A stretch of DNA of 64,000 nt from the NCBI GenBank assembly GCA_947259765.1, contig CAMYNG010000004.1, positions 38,140-102,139 on the forward strand, given 5' to 3'. The position numbers were made by a program, and so were the translations under genes. The first letter of the stretch is position 1, and each line of letters opens with the position of its first letter. Below the pieces are notes generated by a model. The model ran no database searches and was not told the origin of the DNA. It saw only the letters and a program-made list of their open reading frames with translations. This document shows, piece after piece, positions 30,315-41,255 of the stretch. The stretch is from an uncultured Ectothiorhodospiraceae bacterium. Lineage in GTDB: Bacteria; Pseudomonadota; Gammaproteobacteria; CAMYNG01.

Positions 30315-30785
30315 TAATCAATAGCGCGAAAATACGTTACACTTATAGGCCAAGCCGTTGTTGTTTTTCTGTTTTCATTGCTCCACGTAGTTGCTGTTTG
30401 ACACCGATGTGTTACGACGTCGAGCAACAGCGGTTGATTGCTACTCAGGTACGTACCCAGGGCCGTACCGGCAATGCGTGGAATTTGAAACAATTCGGCT
30501 AAGTAAGCTTACGGTCAGTTCACGACTGACAGGGAACAGGCCAGGTCAGGTTATTTTTCGCGCCGATCTGCCTAAATACTTAAATTCACTTAAAGATTGC
30601 CGACATATAGCTGTATCTGCCAATTTACCGAAGTGCTGAGGTGACACCCAGAATAGGGTGGGGAGACCACAGGCCGAATCTCCGCGAAGGGTGTTCAAAC
30701 AGGTCAAATTTTGGTAAAAGGCTATTTATAAGCTATAGTTAGTGCAACTTTATAAAGATTATTCTAGGTTTTTGGGCCCAAGTAT

Positions 30786-33700
30786 ATGAGCAAAAAACTG
30801 ATTTCCTTGGCGTATGCCACGGCGGTAGGGTGTAGTCGTCAGATTCGGCAAAGGAATTTGGCAAAAAATGCGGTAGTTTTGGGGGTATTGCTCGGTTTTC
30901 TGGCATTACCGATTTCGGTTTATGCGCTGGGTTTCGGCGGCATTAAGCTGAATTCGGCGCTGAACGAGCCTTTTGACGCCGAAATTGAATTGTTGTCTGC
31001 GACTGCCGCGGACGTTGAAGGTCTGCAGGTAAAGGTGGCCGATCGAAACGCCTTCGCACGTGCCGGCGTTGACCGTCCGTCCTTCCTCAACAAGATCAAA
31101 TTCAAGGTAGAGCGTCGCTCCAGCGGAAGCTACTTTGTTCGCATGACCACTGTGCAGCCTGTGCGCGAGCCGTTCATGAATTTCCTGCTGGAAATGGATT
31201 GGCCGAACGGACGAATGTTGCGTGAGTACACGGTGCTTCTTGACCCGCCAGACTTGTTTCATCGCCAACCGACCGTCGTACAGTCTCCGGAAACCGAACC
31301 ACCTGCGGAAGTCATTCGCATTGAGCCTGAACCGCTGGCAGTAGAACCGGAGCTGGCACCCGAGCCTTCAGTCCAGACTGCACCGGAGCCACTGTTTATA
31401 CCGGAGCCGGAACCGGTGGCTGCTGAGCCCGAGCCAACGCCGATTGCTGAGCCGGAACCCGAATTGGCACCCGCCCCCGAACCTGTGGCGGAAATCGCAC
31501 CGGAACCAACGCCGGAGCCTATTCCTGAGCCGGCCCCCATTGCTGAAGAACAGCTGGCTGTTACACCGGAGCCTGAACCTTTTGTTGAGGACCAGCTTTT
31601 CCCGCTTATTCCACTTAGCGACTATCGCGAACCCCGGGATAGCGATTTCGATCAACCGGCTGGCGTTACGGATTTTTCCGAGACGGAAACCGCGCCGGAA
31701 TTTCAGGTTGAAGAACTGACCGCCGAACCACCGATCACGGGTGATCTCGACCACGGTTTAACCAGGAAAGGCGATAATCTCTGGACCATCGCAGAAAAAA
31801 TGCGTCCGAGTGATTCAACCACCATCTATCAGGTCATGATGGCGCTGGTGAACAGCAATCCGGAAGCGTTTGTGGACGGTAACGTGCATCGCATGAAGGT
31901 CGGGCACGTCATGCGCATCAGTGATCCGAGCCTGCTGTCTGCCATGAGTTCCCAGGAGGCGGCTGCGGAGTACCGACGCCAGACGGAAGCCTGGGACCAG
32001 TTCCGTGAATCAGTCGCCCAAGTCGAAACCACTGAGCAGCCGTTGCTGGCCGGTGATACCGAAACTCCGGTTGCCGAAGTTGCCACTACGGAGCCGCAAG
32101 GAGAGCTGACCGTTGAACCGACCAGCGGTGAAGCCTCGGTCGGTGGCGGTGTGCAGGAACAGGCCGAAGCCCAGTCCGAAGAGCTCATTGCCTTGCGGGA
32201 TGAAGTCAACCAGGCTGTCGAACAGGCGCGCAATGACCCCAACGCTGGACCCGAGCAGCACGCCCGACTGGGTATGTTGATGGAGGAATTGGAACGCCTC
32301 GAGCGTATGGTTACGATCGAGGACGAACAATTGGCCGCGCTACAGGCGGAACTTGGTAAAATCGAGGAAGCGAAACTAGCGGCGGCAGCCGAAGCTGCAG
32401 CGGCTCCTGCTCCTGAGGAGCAAGCACCTGCCGAGGAGGTTGCTACAGAAGCGGCGCCCGCGATGGAGGAAGACGCGGGTACAGAGACAGGAATGGCTCC
32501 GACCGACGAGGTGCCTGCTGAGTCAGACGCAGTTTCCGAAGCCGAAGTGATCCCTGCCGAAGAGGATTCAGACGCGGCTCCGGAACAGATGGCTGGAGCG
32601 GAAGTTGACGCACCTCAAGCTACAACCCCCCCTGTTGCCGAGACACCGGCGGAACAGCCTGAAGAACCCGGAATCGTGGGACAGATCCTGGGCTGGTTGG
32701 GTGGAATCGGCGGGTTTTTTGCCGGGCTGGTCGGTGCGCTAACGGGTAATCCCATGATGATTGGTATTGCTGCCGCAGTGATCATTGTGCTGTTACTGGG
32801 TGTGGTGATTCTACGCAGACGCCGGGCGTCAGCCGATGCGGGTGAGAGTATCCTTACCGGCGACGCGACGGCAGCGCCGGCCGTGGCCGCGGCTGAAGTT
32901 GCCGGACCGGTCTCTGAGGAATCTTCCTTCCTGAGCGATTTTGCAATTAGCGGTATGAACGCGATCCAGGCCGAAGACACCGAAGTGGATCCGGTGACCG
33001 AAGCGGATGTATTCATGGCCTATGGACGCTACGAAGCGGCCGAAGAACGCCTGAAAGATGCCATTCGTAACGAGCCCGGCCGTAATGAGCTGAAGCTGAA
33101 ACTTATTGAATTGTTCTACACCACCAAGAACAAGCCGCAATTTGAAGCCGCCGCGGAAGAATTGTATGCCGCGCTGGGCGACGATGCCGCGGCCGATGTG
33201 GGTTGGGAAAAGGTGCTGGGTATGGGTGCCGAACTGGCGTCTGACAATCCGTTGTTTAAAGCCGCCGCCGAAGCCGGTGCGTCGTCGGATTCAATTGACG
33301 TCGGAAGCAGCATGACCGAAAGCGAGATTATGGATATCGGACTGGATACCGGAATTTTCCAGTCGCAGGAGCTGTCGCAGGAAACACCCGTCGCTGAGGT
33401 CAGCGGCGCTGAAACCATGGTCACCTCCTCAGACAATCTGGATTTCAATCTCGACACGGCACTTGAGCCGGATACCCAGTCCACAGGCTCGTCCGAAATG
33501 GCTCTGGACCTGGGCGGCATGGGGCTCGATTTTGATGAAAATACGCAGGCCGTGACCGAATCTGAGGCCGCGGCTGCTTCGTCTGAAGGCGGTGCTGGGG
33601 AGGCTCGTGACTCCAAGCCAAGTGAGGCCTTTGATCTCGATACGACCTTTGCTGAGCCGACCAAGAGCGAGGAGTTTGATCTTGGAATGGATGCCGGGAC

Positions 33701-34049
33701 AGTCAAGAGCGAAGAGTTTGACCTCGCCGGCGGGATGGAAAGTCAGGAATTCGAGTTGGGCCCTGAAACCAGCCAGGAATTTGAGCTGGATTTACCGGAT
33801 ACGACGTCGGTTGATCTAGGAGCCAAAGCTGATGACGCTTTGCTCGACATGAACCTGGAAGCCGCTGATGCGGTCGACACGGATCTTGGCGGTGCGGCAG
33901 ACGAAGTCGGAACCAAGTTGGATCTGGCCAAGGCCTATATCGACATGGGCGATCCGGACGGCGCGCGCAGTATTCTGGACGAGGTCCTGGAAGAGGGTGA
34001 TAACACCCAGAAACAGGAAGCGCAACAGCTGATGCAGGAAATCGGTTAG
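30786..34049 (+). CDS. fimV: FimV-family pilus/polar assembly protein
   Basis: Lies between asd and truA. N-terminal GLGFGGIKLNSALNEPFDAEIEL-type domain, Pro/Glu-rich linker, LysM-like segment (HGLTRKGDNLWTIAEKM), TM, acidic C-terminus with a FimV C-terminal motif (KLDLAKAYIDMGDPDGARSILDEVLEEG). Confidence 0.93.
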   Translation: MSKKLISLAYATAVGCSRQIRQRNLAKNAVVLGVLLGFLALPISVYALGFGGIKLNSALNEPFDAEIELLSATAADVEGLQVKVADRNAFARAGVDRPSFLNKIKFKVERRSSGSYFVRMTTVQPVREPFMNFLLEMDWPNGRMLREYTVLLDPPDLFHRQPTVVQSPETEPPAEVIRIEPEPLAVEPELAPEPSVQTAPEPLFIPEPEPVAAEPEPTPIAEPEPELAPAPEPVAEIAPEPTPEPIPEPAPIAEEQLAVTPEPEPFVEDQLFPLIPLSDYREPRDSDFDQPAGVTDFSETETAPEFQVEELTAEPPITGDLDHGLTRKGDNLWTIAEKMRPSDSTTIYQVMMALVNSNPEAFVDGNVHRMKVGHVMRISDPSLLSAMSSQEAAAEYRRQTEAWDQFRESVAQVETTEQPLLAGDTETPVAEVATTEPQGELTVEPTSGEASVGGGVQEQAEAQSEELIALRDEVNQAVEQARNDPNAGPEQHARLGMLMEELERLERMVTIEDEQLAALQAELGKIEEAKLAAAAEAAAAPAPEEQAPAEEVATEAAPAMEEDAGTETGMAPTDEVPAESDAVSEAEVIPAEEDSDAAPEQMAGAEVDAPQATTPPVAETPAEQPEEPGIVGQILGWLGGIGGFFAGLVGALTGNPMMIGIAAAVIIVLLLGVVILRRRRASADAGESILTGDATAAPAVAAAEVAGPVSEESSFLSDFAISGMNAIQAEDTEVDPVTEADVFMAYGRYEAAEERLKDAIRNEPGRNELKLKLIELFYTTKNKPQFEAAAEELYAALGDDAAADVGWEKVLGMGAELASDNPLFKAAAEAGASSDSIDVGSSMTESEIMDIGLDTGIFQSQELSQETPVAEVSGAETMVTSSDNLDFNLDTALEPDTQSTGSSEMALDLGGMGLDFDENTQAVTESEAAAASSEGGAGEARDSKPSEAFDLDTTFAEPTKSEEFDLGMDAGTVKSEEFDLAGGMESQEFELGPETSQEFELDLPDTTSVDLGAKADDALLDMNLEAADAVDTDLGGAADEVGTKLDLAKAYIDMGDPDGARSILDEVLEEGDNTQKQEAQQLMQEIG

Positions 34050-34202
34050 GCAAGGCGTTTACACTGCTGGTCTATTCGATATAGCCGGCAGTTGTAAACA
34101 AAGCCGGTCTGCGACGCCGAGCCGATCTGTCGGTCCTGAACAAAATCCCTGAATACCGTGAAACCAGTTTCGGTCCGCTAATTGCCTGCCGACATCGTGC
34201 GC

Positions 34203-34982
34203 ATGAGAATCGCCCTGGGAATCGAGTACGACGGCTCTGCATTTTGTGGTTGGCAGATCCAGGATCACAGTCCGTCAGTACAGGCGGTTGTTGAAGCGGC
34301 TTTATCCAAAGTGGCGACTCAAGCCATACGTGTCAAATGTGCAGGACGCACGGACACGGGCGTTCATGCGATCGAGCAGGTGGTGCATTTCGACACTGAA
34401 ATTGATCGGCCAGCCCACGCATGGGTTTTCGGCACCAACTCCAATTTGCCCACCGCCGCGAGAGTGCGCTGGGCGCAGCCTGTCAGCAGCGAGTTTCACG
34501 CACGATTTTCAGCAGTTCGCCGGCGCTATCGCTACGTGATTATTAATCGTAACGTGCGTCCCACTTTTCTTGCGCAGCGCGCGGTGTGGGATTATCGTCC
34601 TCTGGATATTACGCGCATGCAGGCTGCCGCCAAGCACTTGCTCGGTAAGCATGACTTTTCCTCCTATCGCGCGTTGGCTTGTCAGGCAAAAAGTCCAGTC
34701 AGGAACTTGCAACGGCTGGAGGTGAGCCGGCAGGGCGAGCTTATAATGCTCGATTTGGAGGCCGACGGGTTCTTACACCACATGGTGCGTAATATTGCCG
34801 GCGTGCTGATGACCATTGGCGCCGGCGAGCGTGAACCCGACTGGTCGGCAGAGGTACTGGCGCACCGGGACCGAACACTTGGCGGAGTAACCGCACCTGC
34901 GTGCGGTCTTTATTTGATGGCAGTAAGCTATCCGCAGGAGTTTACCTTGCCTCAGCTTTCGTCAACGGCAATGGTTTGGTAG
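34203..34982 (+). CDS. truA: tRNA pseudouridine(38-40) synthase
   Basis: MRIALGIEYDGSAFCGWQIQ; CAGRTDTGVHAIEQVVHFDT; FLHHMVRNIAGVL. Confidence 0.95.
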   Translation: MRIALGIEYDGSAFCGWQIQDHSPSVQAVVEAALSKVATQAIRVKCAGRTDTGVHAIEQVVHFDTEIDRPAHAWVFGTNSNLPTAARVRWAQPVSSEFHARFSAVRRRYRYVIINRNVRPTFLAQRAVWDYRPLDITRMQAAAKHLLGKHDFSSYRALACQAKSPVRNLQRLEVSRQGELIMLDLEADGFLHHMVRNIAGVLMTIGAGEREPDWSAEVLAHRDRTLGGVTAPACGLYLMAVSYPQEFTLPQLSSTAMVW

Positions 34983-35016
34983 TCTGGCGCGATTTGGCTG
35001 GAGATATGTCGCGGCT

Positions 35017-35655
35017 ATGTCGAAGCAAGCCCGAACAAGGGTAAAATATTGCGGTATAACACGGCCCGAAGACGCCCGGCTGGCGGGCAAGCTCGGCGTG
35101 GATGCCATCGGCCTGGTGTTCCACACAGCAAGTCCGCGCCATGTGCAGGTGGCACAGGCTCAGGAAGTTGTGGCAAGCCTGCCCGCGTTTGTTACAGTGG
35201 TGGGGCTATTCGTCGACGCTAAAGAAAACGTCGTCGAGCAGGTGCTGGAGAAAGTACATATTGATGTGTTGCAGTTTCACGGCGATGAATCTGCGACGTT
35301 TTGTCGTCGTTTTCGACGCCCTTACATCAAGGCACTGCGGATGAAGGCGGATATTGATGTGACTCTGGCGGCTGCGGCCTACGCGGATGCGCAGGCAATC
35401 CTGGTAGACAGTTATCAGCCGGGAAGGGCGGGTGGTACCGGCCAAACCTTCGACTGGAATCGTCTCCCCGGGTCGCTAGAGTCGCCGCTTATACTGGCAG
35501 GCGGATTGAATGCGGGTAATGTCGCAGCGGCGATCGAACAACTTAACCCGTATGCGGTTGATGTGAGCGGCGGCATCGAGCGGGAACCGGGTGTGAAAGA
35601 TGCGGAAAAAATGCAGGCGTTTATGCAAGAGGTAATTCGAGTTGGAACACGCTAA
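35017..35655 (+). CDS. trpF: Phosphoribosylanthranilate isomerase
   Basis: [51 protein letters not shown]. Confidence 0.95.
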   Translation: MSKQARTRVKYCGITRPEDARLAGKLGVDAIGLVFHTASPRHVQVAQAQEVVASLPAFVTVVGLFVDAKENVVEQVLEKVHIDVLQFHGDESATFCRRFRRPYIKALRMKADIDVTLAAAAYADAQAILVDSYQPGRAGGTGQTFDWNRLPGSLESPLILAGGLNAGNVAAAIEQLNPYAVDVSGGIEREPGVKDAEKMQAFMQEVIRVGTR

Positions 35656-36868
35656 AACCGAAACCCATAGCGAGGATTACGCGCTTCCCGATGAGCGCGG
35701 GCACTTTGGCCCTTACGGCGGAATGTTTGTCGCTGAAACCCTGATGGTTCCACTTCAGGAGTTGCGCGACGCCTACCAACGCTACATTCAAGACGCCGAC
35801 TTTCAGCGTGAACTAGATCTCGATCTGCAAAATTATGTCGGTCGACCGTCACCGCTTTATCTGGCGAGTCGTTGGTCTGACGAAATCGGCGGCGCGCGAA
35901 TTTATCTCAAGCGCGAGGATTTAAACCACACGGGTGCTCACAAAGTAAACAATACCGTCGGCCAAGCCTTGTTGGCCAAACGCATGGGCAAGACGCGCAT
36001 CATTGCGGAGACCGGAGCCGGTCAGCATGGCGTCGCATCGGCCACGGTGGCCGCGCGTTTGGGGTTAGAGTGTGTGGTCTACATGGGCGCGGAAGATATC
36101 GAACGTCAGGCGCAGAATGTTTATCGCATGAAGTTGCTCGGCGCGACCGTTGTCCCGGTTGAATCCGGATCACGGACCTTGAAAGATGCCTTGAACGAGG
36201 CCATGCGCGACTGGGTTACCAACGTGGACAACACGTTTTATATCATTGGTACCGTGGCGGGTCCGCACCCCTATCCGGCTATGGTGAGGGATTTTCAGGC
36301 GGTCATTGGCCGTGAAGCCCGCCAACAGATCCTTGCCGTGAGTGGTCGTTTGCCGGACGCATTGGTGGCCTGTGTGGGCGGGGGTTCGAACGCAATTGGC
36401 CTGTTCTATCCTTTCATTAACGATGCCGACGTTTCGATGTACGGTGTGGAAGCCGCGGGAAACGGCTTAGAGACGGGCGAGCATGCCGCGCCACTTTGCG
36501 CCGGCCGTCCCGGCGTATTGCACGGCAACCGAACCTACCTAATGGAAGACAATAACGGTCAGATCCAGCACACGCATTCTGTTTCCGCTGGGCTGGATTA
36601 CCCCGGGGTGGGGCCGGAACATGCGTGGCTGAAAGATTCCGGCCGCGCGAACTACGTGGCGGTCACCGATGCCGAGGCCTTACAGGGCTTTCATGATCTA
36701 ACGCGTATTGAAGGTATCATTCCAGCGCTTGAATCCAGTCATGCGTTGGCTTATGCGGCCAAGCTGGCGGCGACAATGTCCCCTGAACAAAGTTTGATCG
36801 TCAATCTATCCGGTCGTGGTGATAAAGACATGCATACGGTCGCAGTGCGTGAAGGAATTGAAGTATGA
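35642..36868 (+). CDS. trpB: Tryptophan synthase beta chain
   Basis: [52 protein letters not shown] start as tracked, true start may be slightly downstream. Confidence 0.97.
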   Translation: MEHAKTETHSEDYALPDERGHFGPYGGMFVAETLMVPLQELRDAYQRYIQDADFQRELDLDLQNYVGRPSPLYLASRWSDEIGGARIYLKREDLNHTGAHKVNNTVGQALLAKRMGKTRIIAETGAGQHGVASATVAARLGLECVVYMGAEDIERQAQNVYRMKLLGATVVPVESGSRTLKDALNEAMRDWVTNVDNTFYIIGTVAGPHPYPAMVRDFQAVIGREARQQILAVSGRLPDALVACVGGGSNAIGLFYPFINDADVSMYGVEAAGNGLETGEHAAPLCAGRPGVLHGNRTYLMEDNNGQIQHTHSVSAGLDYPGVGPEHAWLKDSGRANYVAVTDAEALQGFHDLTRIEGIIPALESSHALAYAAKLAATMSPEQSLIVNLSGRGDKDMHTVAVREGIEV

Positions 36869-37698
36869 GCCGAATCTCGGACTGCTTTGCGCAACTTCGG
36901 CAACAAGGCCGAACTGCACTGGTGCCGTATGTCACCGCGGGTGATCCCGAACCAAGTGAAACCGTGCCCTTAATGCATGCCATGGTTACTGCGGGTGCTG
37001 ATATCATCGAACTTGGCGTACCGTTTTCCGATCCTATGGCCGACGGTCCGGTGATCCAAAAAGCCACCGAGCGAGCATTGGCACATGACGTCTCTCTAAC
37101 TGATGTGCTGCGCATGGTGACGGAGTTTCGCCAGCAGGACGATGCAACACCCGTGGTGCTGATGGGGTATCTCAACCCTGTTGAGGTAATGGGTTATGCC
37201 AAGTTTGCAAAGGCGGCTGCACAGGCCGGGGTTGACGGCGTTCTAACGGTTGATTTGCCGCCAGAGGAAGCCGGTGATGTGATCAGCGCATTTCGGCAGA
37301 CACATCTCGATCCGATTTTTCTGCTTGCGCCGACAACGGATGACGAACGAACTCGAACGGTTGCGAATGCTGCTGGCGGATTCGTTTACTATGTTTCGCT
37401 TAAGGGTGTTACCGGCGCCGCCAATCTGGATGTGCAGGCCGTGGGTGAGAAGGTGGCACATATCCGCAACTTGGTTGATATCCCGGTGGGTGTCGGCTTC
37501 GGTATTAAAGATGCCAAAACGGCTGCGGCCGTGAGTCGTTTCGCCGACGCCGTTGTTGTCGGTAGCGCGTTGGTCAGGCAAATCGAACAGCACGTGAACT
37601 CGATGAAACAAGGCCGTATTGAAATTGGCAAGTTATTAGGCGAAATGCGTCAGGCACTTGATGATGTCCAGTCTGTTGAGCAGGTACAACATTCATGA
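36865..37698 (+). CDS. trpA: Tryptophan synthase alpha chain
   Basis: [48 protein letters not shown]. Confidence 0.97.
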   Translation: MSRISDCFAQLRQQGRTALVPYVTAGDPEPSETVPLMHAMVTAGADIIELGVPFSDPMADGPVIQKATERALAHDVSLTDVLRMVTEFRQQDDATPVVLMGYLNPVEVMGYAKFAKAAAQAGVDGVLTVDLPPEEAGDVISAFRQTHLDPIFLLAPTTDDERTRTVANAAGGFVYYVSLKGVTGAANLDVQAVGEKVAHIRNLVDIPVGVGFGIKDAKTAAAVSRFADAVVVGSALVRQIEQHVNSMKQGRIEIGKLLGEMRQALDDVQSVEQVQHS

Positions 37699-38555
37699 AT
37701 TGGTTCTCCAAACTACTGCCTTCCCGGATCCGAACTGAGGTCAGCAACAAGAAAAGCATTCCGGAAGGTTTGTGGACCAAGTGTCCCTCGTGCAACGCGG
37801 TCCTGTATCGTGCCGAGTTGGATAGAAATGTGGGTGTTTGTCCGAAGTGCGATAATCATATGCGTATCGGCGCGCGCCGGCGTTTGGAACTTTTTCTCGA
37901 CGAAGAGCCACGCGAAGAAATCGGCACATCGATTACGCCCAAAGATGCCTTGAAGTTCAGGGACCAGAAAAAATATCGTGATCGCCTTATCCAGGCGCAA
38001 AAATCGACTGAAGAAGATGATGCCTTGATAGTCATGACTGGGCGCGTCAAACAGGTTCCACTGGTAGCTTGTGCATTCGAGTTTAAGTTCATGGGCGGGT
38101 CAATGGGTGCCGTTGTTGGCGAGCGCTTTGTACGTGCGGTGGACACCTGTCTGGAACACGGCTTGCCGTTGGTGTGTTTTTCCGCCAGCGGCGGTGCGCG
38201 TATGCAGGAGGCGCTTTTTTCATTAATGCAGATGGCCAAGACCAGTGCAGCTTTGGCGCGTCTGAGTAAACGCGGCTTGCCGTTTGTTTCTGTCCTGACC
38301 GATCCGACCATGGGCGGCGTATCGGCCAGTTTAGCCATGTTGGGCGATATTAACCTTGCTGAACCCAACGCGCTTATCGGTTTTGCCGGACCGCGCGTAA
38401 TCGAACAAACGGTGCGCGAGACGCTCCCGGAAGGATTTCAGCGCAGTGAATTTTTACTTGAACATGGCGCGATTGATTTAATTGTAGACCGGCGTGATTT
38501 ACGCGACAAAGTGGCTGACATGCTCAGCATATTGACCCGACAACCCACTCCCTGA
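37695..38555 (+). CDS. accD: Acetyl-CoA carboxylase carboxyltransferase beta subunit
   Basis: Zinc ribbon [55 protein letters not shown]. Confidence 0.97.
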   Translation: MNWFSKLLPSRIRTEVSNKKSIPEGLWTKCPSCNAVLYRAELDRNVGVCPKCDNHMRIGARRRLELFLDEEPREEIGTSITPKDALKFRDQKKYRDRLIQAQKSTEEDDALIVMTGRVKQVPLVACAFEFKFMGGSMGAVVGERFVRAVDTCLEHGLPLVCFSASGGARMQEALFSLMQMAKTSAALARLSKRGLPFVSVLTDPTMGGVSASLAMLGDINLAEPNALIGFAGPRVIEQTVRETLPEGFQRSEFLLEHGAIDLIVDRRDLRDKVADMLSILTRQPTP

Positions 38556-38572
38556 ATCACGCCACCGGTACA

Positions 38573-39859
38573 ATGCGTTTCCAGACGCTTGACGAATGGT
38601 TACGTTGGCAGGAAACGCTTCACCCGAGAAAAATTGACCTCGGTCTGCAACGCGTCGCCACGGTTTTCCAAGAAATTCATCGTTCATCCCCACCGCTCAC
38701 GGTGATTACGGTTGCCGGCACCAACGGTAAGGGGTCTAGCGTGGCGATGTTGGAAGCCATATTGGCCGCAGCCGGATATCGTGTCGGCAGCTATACCTCT
38801 CCACACATACACCGTTACAACGAGCGCATACGAATTGCTGGAGCTTACGTAGACGATCGCAGCCTTTGTGAAGCATTTCAACGTATCGACGATGCACGCG
38901 GATCCACTTCGCTGACGTATTTCGAATTCGGTACACTGGCGGCGTTGGATTTGTTTTATCGTGCCGAACTTGACGTGCTCCTGCTGGAAGCGGGACTTGG
39001 CGGTCGACTGGATGCGGTGAATGTCGTTGACGCGGATCTGGCGCTGATCACCAGCATTGATATCGACCACACGGAATGGCTCGGCGAGGATCGCAATACC
39101 ATTGCACGTGAGAAGGCGGGTATCTTCCGGCGGGGTAAGCCAGCCGTGTGCAGTGATCCGCAGCCGCCGCCAGCGCTGCAGGCGAGCGCAGAAGCGCTGC
39201 AAGCACATTTCTATCAACGGGGGAACGAGTTCGCCATCGTCCACCATTTAGAACATTGGGACTGGCGGTCGTCAGTCGCGGGGATCACGCCCCGAAATGC
39301 GTTACCTTTACCTGCTTTACGTGGAGAGCATCAGTTAGATAATGCAGCCGGAGTACTGATGGCGCTGGGCCTGCTTGCTGAACGATTGCCGGTCTCTCAG
39401 AGTGAAATACGTCAGGGGCTGTTGGCGGTGAGCCTGGCCGGTCGGTTCCAGGTAGTACCCGGCGAGGTGTCCTGGGTTTGCGATGTCGCGCATAACCCGC
39501 AGTCCGCACGTGTGTTAGCGGACACCCTGCGCGGCCTGCCCACACTTCCCACACTTCCCGGATCCGGTGAAATGCATGCCGTCGTGGGTCTGCAGGCCGA
39601 CAAAGATCTGGCTGGCGTACTGACTCCGCTGTTGCCCCTGATCAGCCACTGGCATCTGGCAAACCTGCCGTCACCTCGTGGCGCCACGGCGGTACAAATC
39701 CAGGCGGTTCTCGAAGAGCTCGGTACGCGGGCTTCAATGCACACGTATGGGTCTGTTGCCAAAGCCTGTGAAGCGGCCGACGCGATGGCCCGGCCCGGTG
39801 AGCGGGTGCTGGTTTTCGGTTCGTTTCAAACCCTGGAACATTGTCCGGCATGTGCCTGA
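38573..39859 (+). CDS. folC: Bifunctional folylpolyglutamate synthase/dihydrofolate synthase
   Basis: LTVITVAGTNGKGSSVAMLEAIL; YTSPHIHRYNERIRI; LLLEAGLGGRLDAVNV. Confidence 0.95.
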   Translation: MRFQTLDEWLRWQETLHPRKIDLGLQRVATVFQEIHRSSPPLTVITVAGTNGKGSSVAMLEAILAAAGYRVGSYTSPHIHRYNERIRIAGAYVDDRSLCEAFQRIDDARGSTSLTYFEFGTLAALDLFYRAELDVLLLEAGLGGRLDAVNVVDADLALITSIDIDHTEWLGEDRNTIAREKAGIFRRGKPAVCSDPQPPPALQASAEALQAHFYQRGNEFAIVHHLEHWDWRSSVAGITPRNALPLPALRGEHQLDNAAGVLMALGLLAERLPVSQSEIRQGLLAVSLAGRFQVVPGEVSWVCDVAHNPQSARVLADTLRGLPTLPTLPGSGEMHAVVGLQADKDLAGVLTPLLPLISHWHLANLPSPRGATAVQIQAVLEELGTRASMHTYGSVAKACEAADAMARPGERVLVFGSFQTLEHCPACA

Positions 39860-40076
39860 TTCGCGGTTTCGGCAAGGCATACACTTCTTAAATTGAAAAC
39901 ATCCCCAAGTTTGAGGGTCCGGTCTCCGCTTCCCCAGGGCAAGGCACGCCGTCACCCGACTTATTTAGTTCTATACCTTTGCGAAGCAGCGCTTCAGTCG
40001 AGGTAACACGGGTATAACATGCGAGTGGCGAGGCTGTTATAATCCGCATTTAGCGAAATCGGGCCCGTTTGTTGTC

Positions 40077-40661
40077 GTGAATCAAAACCCGTTGAAACAG
40101 CGCCTGGTCGGGGCCATTGTCCTGGTCGCGCTGGGCATCATTTTTATTCCCCTTTTCCTGAGTGGTGAACGCGACGACGGCGCGCCGCTGTTTGGCTCTG
40201 GCGAACCCGCCAGACCGGACATTTCCGCAATAGAAAAACAGGTGCTGGATCATGCCGTACCGGAACCGGCGCCGCCGGCCGAGGTGCGAACCCTGGTGGA
40301 TGAACATACCAGCAAACAGGCTCTGACCCCGAAGCCGAACCCACCTGTAAAACCCAAACCGTCGACCGATGCGGAAAGTGAAAAACAATCCGCGCCGGCC
40401 AAGGCTCCCGCCGCCTCTACACCGGCGAAGGCCTGGGCGGTGCAAATCGGTAGCTTTGCTGAGAAAAACAACGCACTTAAATTACGCGACAAGGTCCGCG
40501 GCAAGGGATTCCGTGTATTCGTTGAATCAGTCACGACGTCCAAAGGCCGAGTGTTCCGCGTGCGTGTAGGGCCGGAAGTGGAGCGGGCGAAGGCGGAAAA
40601 ATTACAGACCCAGTTAGTTAAAAAAGCCAAGCTCAAGGGCATGGTGGTGGCGCATCCGTGA
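40077..40661 (+). CDS. SPOR domain protein (DedD-like)
   Basis: N-terminal TM LVGAIVLVALGIIFIPLFLSG; C-terminal SPOR repeat WAVQIGSFAEKNNALKLRDKVRGKGFRVFVE. Confidence 0.88.
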   Translation: MNQNPLKQRLVGAIVLVALGIIFIPLFLSGERDDGAPLFGSGEPARPDISAIEKQVLDHAVPEPAPPAEVRTLVDEHTSKQALTPKPNPPVKPKPSTDAESEKQSAPAKAPAASTPAKAWAVQIGSFAEKNNALKLRDKVRGKGFRVFVESVTTSKGRVFRVRVGPEVERAKAEKLQTQLVKKAKLKGMVVAHP

Positions 40662-40739
40662 TAGAGGTGGGTTTAGACAGACATCGGCTGGTGGTCGATT
40701 ACGGCACCCCGGTGCGGTGTTACAACGGGTAATGGCGAG

Positions 40740-41216
40740 GTGATCTGGGTCGATTTCCTCGTTCTCGGCATCGTGCTGGTGTCCACGTTCATTAGTGTGT
40801 TGCGCGGGTTCGTGAAAGAAGCGTTGTCATTTGGTGGCTGGGTGGCCTCGCTTGTGATCGCGGCGCTCTTCACGGCGAGGTTTGCGGAGTTATTCAAAGG
40901 ATCGATTGAAGAGCCGCTAATACGATACGTTGTCGCGTTCGTAGCCTTGCTGGTGTTGACACTGATCGCGTCGATGATTGTAAATATTTTTGCATCACAG
41001 ATTATCAAGCGGACCGGGCTTTCAAGTATAGATCGGTTTTTAGGTGTATTTTTTGGTTTCTTTCGTGGTGTCGTTTTAGTGCTGGCGTTGGTGGTGGTCG
41101 GCGTCATTAGTGGCCAGCAGTCGAAACCGTGGTGGAAGGACTCGTTATTCATTACAAATTTTGAACCGACAGCAAACTGGGTCCGTGATGTCATAATCAG
41201 GAACTTTGCGAAGTAA
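40740..41216 (+). CDS. cvpA: CvpA family protein
   Basis: Multi-TM protein between the SPOR gene and purF: IWVDFLVLGIVLVSTFISVLRGFVKEALSFGGWVASLVIA. Confidence 0.92.
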   Translation: MIWVDFLVLGIVLVSTFISVLRGFVKEALSFGGWVASLVIAALFTARFAELFKGSIEEPLIRYVVAFVALLVLTLIASMIVNIFASQIIKRTGLSSIDRFLGVFFGFFRGVVLVLALVVVGVISGQQSKPWWKDSLFITNFEPTANWVRDVIIRNFAK

Positions 41217-41255
41217 CGTGAATCAACAGCGTTTTCAATTACAGGAACATTTCGA

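Noticed and set aside
31259-33706. Minus-strand ORFs such as the Gly/Ser-rich 31259..31540 and 33116..33706
   Set aside because: Antisense shadow of the Pro/Glu-rich FimV coding sequence; low-complexity translations.
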